NCBI GenBank assembly: GCA_904501865.1
Contig: CAJGCF010000057.1
Coordinates: 1-9,459, forward strand
DNA length: 9,459 bases
DNA from: an uncultured Clostridia bacterium
Lineage (GTDB): Bacteria > Bacillota > Clostridia > Oscillospirales > CAG-272
Direction: 5' to 3'
Part shown: piece by piece, positions 1 to 5,155 of the stretch
How positions within the stretch are numbered: the stretch's first letter is position 1
How the letters are laid out: every line of letters starts with the position of its first letter
Program-made: the position numbers and the translations under genes
The notes under the pieces: generated by a model
Told to the model about the DNA's origin: nothing
The model's input: only the letters and a program-made list of their open reading frames with translations
The model's database searches: none

Positions 1-49
1 CGTATTTTCTCTTTGCATCTGCATAATATTTGCTCACTCAAAACTGCGT

Positions 50-165
50 AGCACCCTTCGGCGTTGCAATTTTTGATAGATTTCGTCGAAGCGAGTTGCA
101 GCAAGGTATGACCTTGCAAAACGAGGTGCGGCGGAAGATGCGAAAATTGCTCGCCGCTGGGCGTA
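50..165. repeat. Structured palindromic intergenic element (candidate dispersed repeat)
   Basis: This non-coding block downstream of ddl folds into one long imperfect hairpin. Bases 66-73 (GCAATTTT) pair exactly with 143-150 (AAAATTGC), and the stem continues outward through 60-63 with 152-155 and 54-56 with 159-161. Inside, 80-88 pairs with 129-139 with two bulges. At the tip, 101-107 (GCAAGGT) and 111-117 (ACCTTGC) form a perfect 7-bp stem around ATG. A nested, multi-arm fold without a convincing gene is typical of REP/MITE-like dispersed elements or of a structured RNA. It could also slow or end transcription leaving ddl. That it is repeated elsewhere in the genome is inference; only one copy is in this window. 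An open frame of 64 codons on the plus strand runs across it but lacks a ribosome binding site. Bases 1-49 show nothing further. Confidence 0.45.
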
Positions 166-201
166 TGAGCTCAACTCTTTTCGGCTATAATTTTAATTTT
201 T

Positions 202-1140
202 TTACTCAAGTCCAAGCTCTATAAGTCGCGAGAGCAGCTCACCAAAGCTTATTCCCGCCTCTCTCGCCGCGTCGGGAAAGAGGCTCATCTCGGTCATTCC
301 GGGAATGGTATTGACCTCTATTATGTGCGGGCCCTTTTTGGAGTCCACTATAAAATCTATTCTTGAAAGACCGCGACATCCGAGCGCGCGATAAGCGCGT
401 GTTCCCACGTCGCGAACTGCCTCTCTTGTCTCGTCTGATATTCTGGCGGGGATTATGTGATGGCAGAGCCCCTTGGTGTATTTCGCCTCGTAGTCGTAAA
501 ACTCGTTTTCCGAGGTTATCTCAATATCCGGGAGCACAACAAGCTCTGAATTGCCGAAAATGGGCAGAGTTAGCTCAACTCCGTCAAGAAATTCCTCAAC
601 GAGAAGGAGGTCACCGTAGGAGAATATCTCAGCCATAGCATCGGCTATCCTTTGCTCATCCCGAACTATCACCACACCTATACTTGATCCCTGGCAGGGG
701 GATTTGAGCACCATAGGCAAGCCTATCTCTCGCAAAAGTCTCTCGGTCACGCCTGTTTTGTCCACACACTCATCTCGATGGAGAGTCAAAGACTTGGGGG
801 TGGGCAATCTATGCGCTCGGAGCACCTCTTTGGTCAGTATCTTGTTCATACAGACCGCGCTCGCCTCGACACCGGGGCCCGTGTAGGCTATGCCCGCAAG
901 CGAGAGAGCGCCCTGAATACAACCGTCCTCGCCGCCCTTTCCGTGCAGAGCCAGGAACGCGATATCGGGCTTTTTTGCGATAAGGCTTGAAAGATTATCT
1001 TTCGTCAGGTCGAAAAGCTCGACGTTCTTGTATCCGTAGCCCACAAGAGCCTCAAACACCGCGGCTCCGCTGCGCAAAGAGACCTCGCGCTCGGTGGAGA
1101 TACCGCCGCACACGACTATTACCTTAAGCTCGTTATCCAT
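202..1140 (-). CDS. ddl: D-alanine--D-alanine ligase
   Basis: ATP-grasp enzyme that joins two D-alanines for the peptidoglycan stem peptide, in the cytoplasm. The 312-residue product has the usual Ddl length (about 300-370). N-terminal signature CGGISTEREVSLRSG (11-25) carries the substrate-binding Glu18. HGKGGEDG lies at 66-73, the ATP-site Lys at about 100, GSSIGV at 151-156, and the omega loop EFYDYEAKY at 213-221, whose tyrosine is typical of D-Ala-D-Ala rather than D-Ala-D-Lac ligases. Metal ligands are in the RIDF segment (Asp262) and EVNTIPGMTEMSLFP (275-289; Glu275, Asn277). The His of the common GMTxHSL motif is Met here. I chose ATG at 1138-1140 because homology begins directly after it; the upstream GGGGA is a modest ribosome site. 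ATG at 1149-1151 and TTG at 1201-1203 are in frame but poorly placed. There is no mur gene beside it, so it appears to be transcribed alone or by read-through from the upstream DUF6291-like gene. Confidence 0.95.
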   Translation of the reverse strand: MDNELKVIVVCGGISTEREVSLRSGAAVFEALVGYGYKNVELFDLTKDNLSSLIAKKPDIAFLALHGKGGEDGCIQGALSLAGIAYTGPGVEASAVCMNKILTKEVLRAHRLPTPKSLTLHRDECVDKTGVTERLLREIGLPMVLKSPCQGSSIGVVIVRDEQRIADAMAEIFSYGDLLLVEEFLDGVELTLPIFGNSELVVLPDIEITSENEFYDYEAKYTKGLCHHIIPARISDETREAVRDVGTRAYRALGCRGLSRIDFIVDSKKGPHIIEVNTIPGMTEMSLFPDAAREAGISFGELLSRLIELGLE

Positions 1141-1388
1141 AAAGTTCCCCATTCCGCCGCTTGCGGCGGCACAAATATTGTTGATGAATTTTGCCCTCCG
1201 CAAAATTCGCGCGTGAAAAAGTTGATTTCTCTGTAAGACAGACCGAATAAACGGTATAGCCGCAATTTAATATCATGCAGAGCACCGTAAAGCGTTTATC
1301 ACACAAAGCGACGAATAGCGCCGTCATTTTAAACTATATGCCAAATCGCCGAGAATGTTTCCCTTGGCGACGATGACACACATACTCA
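1141..1388 (-). promoter_or_regulatory. Long 5' leader of ddl with two hairpins
   Basis: Counting from the promoter at 1395-1423, the ddl transcript should carry about 250 untranslated bases. Two hairpins are clear. One pairs 1186-1194 with 1200-1208 (perfect 9-bp stem), and on the transcribed strand its five-base loop reads GGAGG, an exposed Shine-Dalgarno core with no start codon at the right distance. The other pairs 1154-1159 with 1164-1169 (CCGCCG/CGGCGG) just upstream of the ddl ribosome site. A 64-codon frame from ATG 1327 ends at 1133, overlapping the ddl start, but has no ribosome site. No T-box AGGGUGG-type sequence was found, and no known riboswitch class was recognised. Confidence 0.4.
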
Positions 1389-1394
1389 ATATAC

Positions 1395-1423
1395 ATTATA
1401 CCACACACGCGCGCCCGTGTCAA
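1395..1423 (-). promoter_or_regulatory. Consensus sigma-A promoter for ddl
   Basis: On the minus strand, TTGACA (1418-1423) and TATAAT (1395-1400) are separated by exactly 17 bp; all twelve consensus bases match. Directly upstream of the -35 box is an A/T-only-rich stretch (about 1424-1455) that could serve as an UP element. Transcription should start near 1388. The spacer is unusually G+C-rich and contains a 13-bp alternating pyrimidine-purine run (1402-1414). From 1424 to 1565 I see no convincing gene and no terminator for the upstream gene. Confidence 0.85.
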
Positions 1424-1565
1424 CCGAATAATAAATATTATATATATTATAATAGCATCTTGAGACATTTATCGACATTTCCGCGGCAAAAGCGGCAGGC
1501 TCCGAGAGCATATACAGAACAGAGCTTGAAAACGTTGCCCACCATTTAATGCCCTCGCGCTCACC

Positions 1566-2135
1566 CTATAAAGAATCTCCGAGTGAGCGTCTGACAGCGG
1601 CGTCAAAAAACGTCTGCGTGTCGAACGAGCCCTTGTATTCGCGCCCCGCCGCCTCGGAGGCTATATCGCGCTTTTCACACTCGCCCTCACTCTTTTTTTC
1701 TCTCGCGTCCCCGCCGCCGTCTTGAAAGCTTGCCGTGTCCGAAGGCGAGGCTCCGCTTGCAAGCGGGCTTTTTTTATTTATATAGTTATTTGTATTTATA
1801 TTTATATTTTTATTATGTGCTTGACCTTTTGCTTCAAGCAGACCGTCAAGCAGACTGTCATTTTCTACCCCCTGTAACAAGGCTTTTTCTCTTGCGTTTT
1901 TCTGTGTCGCTATGCCCCCGAGACTACCCGCTCTGGCTTTATCCTTTCGCCGCTTTATCTGGGGTATTATCAGTGATGCAAGAATATCGACATCTCCTTT
2001 AAACTCGGGCGGTTTGATATCATTGAGCTGATAATCGTACAAAGCCCAAAACAGCTTTTTAAAATCCTTCCCCGTGAGCTTTCTCATTCCCTTTTCCCAA
2101 TCGGAAAAGAAGAAAAAACCGCACTCATATTTCAT
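1566..2135 (-). CDS. DUF6291-like protein, phage/replisome-associated type
   Basis: A 189-residue cytoplasmic protein of unknown function. The N-terminal domain (1-65; aromatic FFFF start, W13, LFWALYDY around 28-35, PPEF at 42-45, LIIPQIKRRKDKA at 55-67) followed by the Gly-rich RAGSLGGIATQKNAR (69-82) matches by recall the pattern of DUF6291 proteins. These are common in Clostridia and their phages, often near replication genes. A low-complexity linker follows, with alternating Asn/Ile (108-120) encoded by an A+T microsatellite at about 1770-1816. A charged, disordered stretch (125-165) comes next. The conserved-looking C-terminal tail FDTQTFFDAAVRRS (171-184) could be a partner-docking peptide (inference). 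Start ATG 2133-2135 has a strong AAGGAG at 9 bp spacing; the in-frame TTG at 2166 would put that site inside the gene. No other phage gene is nearby, so it may be an orphan remnant or a domesticated gene. The family assignment needs a profile search. Confidence 0.6.
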   Translation of the reverse strand: MKYECGFFFFSDWEKGMRKLTGKDFKKLFWALYDYQLNDIKPPEFKGDVDILASLIIPQIKRRKDKARAGSLGGIATQKNAREKALLQGVENDSLLDGLLEAKGQAHNKNININTNNYINKKSPLASGASPSDTASFQDGGGDAREKKSEGECEKRDIASEAAGREYKGSFDTQTFFDAAVRRSLGDSL

Positions 2136-2179
2136 TATTTTATTCTCCTTTTCTAGATGTTTTTTCAAAAAAAGTCAAA

Positions 2180-2300
2180 ACTTTCTTCAAACTTTTTCAC
2201 AACTTTTTGCTAACTTTTTGCTAACTTTTTGCTAACTTTTTGTCAACTTTTCTCCTACTTTTCTCCTACTTTTCTCCTACTTTTTCTTGACTTTTATCGC
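2180..2300 (-). repeat. Eleven tandem 11-bp iteron-like units in the leader of the DUF6291-like gene
   Basis: Eleven units start at 2180, 2191, 2202, 2213, 2224, 2235, 2246, 2257, 2268, 2279 and 2290, with no break in the 11-bp period. Every unit begins ACTTT, and all but the first ACTTTT. Units 3-5 are identical (ACTTTTTGCTA) and units 7-9 are identical (ACTTTTCTCCT); the flanking units are diverged. On the transcribed (minus) strand they read TAGCAAAAAGT and AGGAGAAAAGT, the latter with a Shine-Dalgarno-like core. A/T tracts spaced at about one helical turn should give intrinsic DNA curvature and put every unit on one face of the helix. The array lies between the promoter (2345-2373) and the gene start (2135), so it is transcribed. 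Possible roles are iteron-type protein binding, phased bending, or control at the RNA level; none is shown. Confidence 0.9.
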
Positions 2301-2344
2301 AAAAATCTCCCCTTGTGAGTTGTTTTTGAAACTTTTGTTCTATA

Positions 2345-2373
2345 ATTATAATTCAAAAATCCGAGATTGTCAA
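2345..2373 (-). promoter_or_regulatory. Consensus sigma-A promoter for the DUF6291-like gene
   Basis: On the minus strand TTGACA (2368-2373) and TATAAT (2345-2350) are 17 bp apart, a full consensus match. The predicted start near 2338 gives a leader of about 200 bases that contains the whole 11-bp repeat array. No promoter closer to the start codon fits: a TTGACT/TAGAAA pair near 2155-2180 would put the transcript start inside the ribosome site. Confidence 0.8.
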
Positions 2374-2432
2374 CCTCACGGGCGGGTAAAGATTGGGGGG
2401 TATGTCACAAATCCGCGCCGCGTAAAAAAGAG

Positions 2433-2463
2433 AGGCTTTTGTTCATTTTGGAGCAAAAAGCCT
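2433..2463. other. Inverted repeat with flanking T-runs between the divergent promoters
   Basis: Bases 2433-2444 (AGGCTTTTGTTC) pair with 2451-2463 through a 12-bp stem including one G-T pair and one bulged A, around a 6-base loop. ATTTTTA follows on the plus side, and a T6 run (from 2425-2430) follows on the minus side. It therefore has terminator geometry on both strands. It lies upstream of both flanking promoters rather than behind a gene, so it may instead be an insulator against stray transcription or an operator. Confidence 0.4.
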
Positions 2464-2489
2464 ATTTTTAGTAAAAAAATTATCCCCTA

Positions 2490-2518
2490 TTGCTTTTTGA
2501 GCGCAAAAATGCTATAAT
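2490..2518 (+). promoter_or_regulatory. Promoter of the deoC-deoD-deoB operon, with internal palindrome
   Basis: TTGCTT (2490-2495) and TATAAT (2513-2518) are 17 bp apart. TGC directly before the -10 box makes it an extended -10 promoter. A palindrome, TTTTTG (2494-2499) AGCG CAAAAA (2504-2509), fills most of the spacer and would be well placed for a repressor of DeoR or another family. That is inference; no regulator gene is in view. Transcription should start near 2525, leaving a leader of about 35 bases. Confidence 0.75.
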
Positions 2519-2559
2519 ATAAATATACAAGTCAAAAATAAGTATTAGGAGATAAAAAT

Positions 2560-3228
2560 ATGGATAATCAAAAGATTCTCGGTGTTTGCGACCATACGTT
2601 GCTCGCTCAGAGCTCAACCTGGGAGCAAATAAAGGCTATCTGCGATGACGGAATGAGGTTCTCCACCGCCTCCGTCTGCATTCCCCCCGCGTTCGTAAAA
2701 AGAGCCAAGGATTACGTGGGCGACAAGCTTGCCATCTGTACGGTCATAGGATTCCCCAACGGCTACAACTCAACCGCCACAAAGGTTTTCGAGACGCGCG
2801 ACGCTATCGCCGAGGGTGCGGACGAGATAGATATGGTCATCAATATCGGCGAGCTCAAGGCTAAAAATTACGACTATCTCCTAAATGAGATAAAGGCTAT
2901 AAAGCAGGCGTGCGGCGACAAGATACTCAAGGTCATAATCGAGACCTGTCTGCTTGACGACGAGGAAAAAATAAAGATGTGCGAGATAGTCGGGCAGTCG
3001 GGCGCGGACTTTATCAAGACCTCGACGGGCTTCTCCACAGCGGGCGCTACCTTTGACGATGTGGCGCTTATGAGAAAACACTCACCCGCTCACGTAAAGG
3101 TAAAGGCAGCGGGCGGAATCTCCTCGCTTGAGGACGCGGAGAAATTTATGTCCCTCGGTGCAGACAGACTCGGAACCAGCCGCGTAGTCAAGATAATCAA
3201 GTCCACCGACACGGGAAGCGGCTACTGA
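2560..3228 (+). CDS. deoC: Deoxyribose-phosphate aldolase
   Basis: Class I aldolase that cleaves 2-deoxy-D-ribose-5-phosphate to acetaldehyde and D-glyceraldehyde-3-phosphate, the last step of deoxynucleoside catabolism in the cytosol. The 222-residue TIM-barrel protein has the usual length for the short Firmicute form. It shows DHTLL (11-15), EIDMVINIG (89-97, with Asp91), the Schiff-base lysine in FIKTSTGFS (Lys153), and the second catalytic lysine in VKAAGGI (Lys182). It ends in a C-terminal tyrosine (GSGY), comparable to the tail tyrosine that reaches the active site in the E. coli enzyme. AGGAG at 2547-2551 stands 8 bp before the ATG. First gene of the operon; 32 bp separate it from deoD. 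Confidence 0.96.
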   Translation: MDNQKILGVCDHTLLAQSSTWEQIKAICDDGMRFSTASVCIPPAFVKRAKDYVGDKLAICTVIGFPNGYNSTATKVFETRDAIAEGADEIDMVINIGELKAKNYDYLLNEIKAIKQACGDKILKVIIETCLLDDEEKIKMCEIVGQSGADFIKTSTGFSTAGATFDDVALMRKHSPAHVKVKAAGGISSLEDAEKFMSLGADRLGTSRVVKIIKSTDTGSGY

Positions 3229-3260
3229 TAAAAAATCATTGATATAAAAGGAGAAAAGAT

Positions 3261-3974
3261 ATGTCTATTCCAACCCCCCATATAACAGCAAAAAAAGAAG
3301 ATTTCGCAAAGACAGTGCTTATGCCGGGTGACCCTCTGCGCTCCAAGTTCATAGCCGAGACCTACCTTGAGAATGCGGTGCTTGTCAACAACGTCAGAGG
3401 AGTTCAGGGCTACACGGGCTACTATAAGGGCAAAAGAGTATCAGTCATGGCATCTGGAATGGGACAGCCCGCTATCGGCATCTATTCCTACGAGCTCTTT
3501 AATTTCTATGACGTTTCAAGCATTATAAGAGTGGGCTCATGCGGCTCGTTCCAGGCAGACCTCGACCCCTGTGACATAGTTATCGCGATGGGCGCCTGCA
3601 CCGACTCCAACTACGCGAGTCAGTACGCCCTGCCCGGCACGTTCTGCCCCATAGCAGACTTCGACCTGGTTCGTCGCGCGGCTGACAAATGTGAAAAGAT
3701 GGGCGTCAACTACCGCGTTGGAAACATTTTCTCAAGCGATATATTCTACAACGAGTGCCATCCCGGTATGGAATGGGCAAAGATGGGCGTCCTCGGCGTT
3801 GAGATGGAGTCCGCGGCGCTCTACTGCAACGCGGCACGCGCAGGTAAAAAAGCTCTCTGCATTTGCTCGGTAAGCGATTCCTTTATTCATCCCGAAAAGA
3901 ATATGGACGCAGAGGCAAGGCGCACCGCATTCACAAAAATGATGGAGATAGCGCTTGAAATAGCCGAAGAATAA
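3261..3974 (+). CDS. deoD: Purine nucleoside phosphorylase, DeoD type
   Basis: Hexameric-type phosphorylase that splits purine ribo- and deoxyribonucleosides with phosphate into the base and (deoxy)ribose-1-phosphate. The 237 residues match the family length (E. coli 239). Visible motifs are TPHI (5-8, His7), MPGDPLRSK (21-29, Arg27 for phosphate), NNVRG (43-47, Arg46), IIRVGSCGS (88-96, Arg90), and VEMES (180-184) for the sugar hydroxyls. SVSDS (203-207) has the catalytic Asp206, equivalent to E. coli Asp204. Arg220 or Arg221 is the likely partner arginine. The residue after Asp is Ser, where E. coli has His. AGGAG stands before the ATG with good spacing. It feeds DeoB, whose start lies only 5 bp after this stop codon. 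Confidence 0.96.
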   Translation: MSIPTPHITAKKEDFAKTVLMPGDPLRSKFIAETYLENAVLVNNVRGVQGYTGYYKGKRVSVMASGMGQPAIGIYSYELFNFYDVSSIIRVGSCGSFQADLDPCDIVIAMGACTDSNYASQYALPGTFCPIADFDLVRRAADKCEKMGVNYRVGNIFSSDIFYNECHPGMEWAKMGVLGVEMESAALYCNAARAGKKALCICSVSDSFIHPEKNMDAEARRTAFTKMMEIALEIAEE

Positions 3975-3979
3975 GAATA

Positions 3980-5104
3980 ATGAATAAGAAGAAAAGAGTA
4001 TTTTTGATAGTCCTTGACAGCTTTGGCATCGGCGAGCTGCCCGACGCGGCGGATTTCGGGGACGAAGGAAGCCACACGCTCCGCGCCGTTCAGTCGTCGG
4101 AGAAATTTGACTGTCCCAATATGGCGACCTTGGGTCTTTTCAATATTGAGGATTGCTCAAGAGGCAAATATCTGCCCGCCTCCGCTCCTCTCGCGAGCTT
4201 TGGCAGAATGGCAGAGGTCAGTCGCGGTAAGGATACCACAACGGGACACTGGGAGATAGCGGGGCTCACACTCGCCCGTCCCTTCCCCACCTATCCCGAC
4301 GGATTTCCCGATGACCTGATAGCAGAATTTTCCCGTCTGTGCGGCAGAGGCGTGCTCTGCAACAAGCCATATTCGGGCACCGACGTAATAAGAGATTTCG
4401 GCGATGAGCATCTCGCCACGGGCAAGCTTATAGTCTATACCTCCGCCGACTCTGTTTTCCAGATAGCCGCGCACGAGGATATAGTCCCGCTTTCCGAGCT
4501 TTACAGATATTGCGAGATAGCGCGTAAGCTTCTCGTGGGCGAGCACGGAGTAGGCAGAGTTATAGCCCGACCCTTTGGCGACAAATACCCATTCAAGCGA
4601 CTGTCGGGCAGACACGACTATTCTCTCCTTCCCCCCGCTCCCACTATGCTCGACAAGCTCAAGGAGCGCGGTCTTGACGTGATATCGGTAGGAAAGATAA
4701 ACGACATCTTCGCCTCACAGGGAGTGACCGAGTCTCATCCGACCTCAAGCAACAGCGAGGGTATGGACTTAACGGTATCCTTTGCGGATAAGGATTTCCA
4801 CGGCTTGTGCTTTGTAAATCTCGTTGACTTTGATATGCTATACGGACACAGAAACGACGTGGATGGCTATGCTTCGGCGCTCACTGAATTTGACAGACGC
4901 CTCGGTGAGCTTTTGCCAAAGCTCACGGACGACGACCTGCTAATCATAACGGCAGACCACGGCTGTGACCCCTCGACTACCTCGACCGACCACTCCCGCG
5001 AGTACGTTCCGCTCTTGGTGTACGACAAGCAAAAGAAGAGCGAGAGTCTTGGCACTCTGCCCTCCTTTACCTACGTCAGCCAGCTTGTGCTCAAATCATT
5101 GTAA
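3980..5104 (+). CDS. deoB: Phosphopentomutase
   Basis: Alkaline-phosphatase-superfamily mutase that interconverts (deoxy)ribose-1-phosphate and 5-phosphate, linking DeoD to DeoC. The core begins VFLIVLDSFGIG (7-18, metal Asp13) and continues with KDTTTGHWE (84-92), whose first threonine (Thr86) is the expected phosphorylated residue. The cap domain follows at about 100-220. The C-terminal metal site is FDMLYGH (Asp285, His290), TADHG (Asp326, His327) and TDHSRE (His338), the same set as in the Bacillus cereus enzyme shifted by one. At 374 residues it is slightly shorter than usual (about 390-407), with all key residues kept. The upstream sequence has no good ribosome site, only GAAGAATAAGAAT, and deoD stops 5 bp before, so translational coupling is likely. 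Last gene of the operon, with a hairpin terminator 6 bp after the stop. Confidence 0.96.
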   Translation: MNKKKRVFLIVLDSFGIGELPDAADFGDEGSHTLRAVQSSEKFDCPNMATLGLFNIEDCSRGKYLPASAPLASFGRMAEVSRGKDTTTGHWEIAGLTLARPFPTYPDGFPDDLIAEFSRLCGRGVLCNKPYSGTDVIRDFGDEHLATGKLIVYTSADSVFQIAAHEDIVPLSELYRYCEIARKLLVGEHGVGRVIARPFGDKYPFKRLSGRHDYSLLPPAPTMLDKLKERGLDVISVGKINDIFASQGVTESHPTSSNSEGMDLTVSFADKDFHGLCFVNLVDFDMLYGHRNDVDGYASALTEFDRRLGELLPKLTDDDLLIITADHGCDPSTTSTDHSREYVPLLVYDKQKKSESLGTLPSFTYVSQLVLKSL

Positions 5105-5110
5105 CACAAA

Positions 5111-5138
5111 ATCCCCCGACGGAGCACCGTCGGGGGAT
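5111..5138. terminator. Bidirectional terminator between deoB and the repeat lipoprotein gene
   Basis: A perfect 12-bp stem (5111-5122 with 5127-5138; core CCCCCGACGG) closes an AGCA loop. On the minus strand it is followed by TTTTGTG, a fair T-run. On the plus strand only a weak T-rich stretch (ACGTTATTT) follows. It sits in the 51-bp gap between two convergent genes and so can end both transcripts. Confidence 0.85.
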
Positions 5139-5155
5139 ACGTTATTTAAGCTCTA

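Noticed and set aside
30..224. Plus-strand frame of 64 codons across the hairpin element
   Set aside because: No ribosome site, and it reads into the antisense of ddl; the sequence is better explained by the RNA/DNA hairpin.
1141..1388. T-box riboswitch upstream of ddl
   Set aside because: No AGGGTGG-type T-box sequence and no terminator/antiterminator pair was found in the leader.
2180..2300. CRISPR array
   Set aside because: Units are 11 bp and directly abutting, with no spacers and no cas genes nearby.
2494..2509. CcpA cre site in the deo promoter
   Set aside because: The palindrome lacks the TG...CA ends and the AxCGxT core arrangement expected of cre boxes.
2287..2517. Plus-strand frame of 76 codons before deoC
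   Set aside because: It overlaps the promoters and hairpin of both divergent units, has low-complexity composition and no ribosome site.
4157..4615. Minus-strand frame of 152 codons opposite deoB
   Set aside because: It lies wholly inside deoB, whose complete metal-site motifs prove the plus-strand reading.
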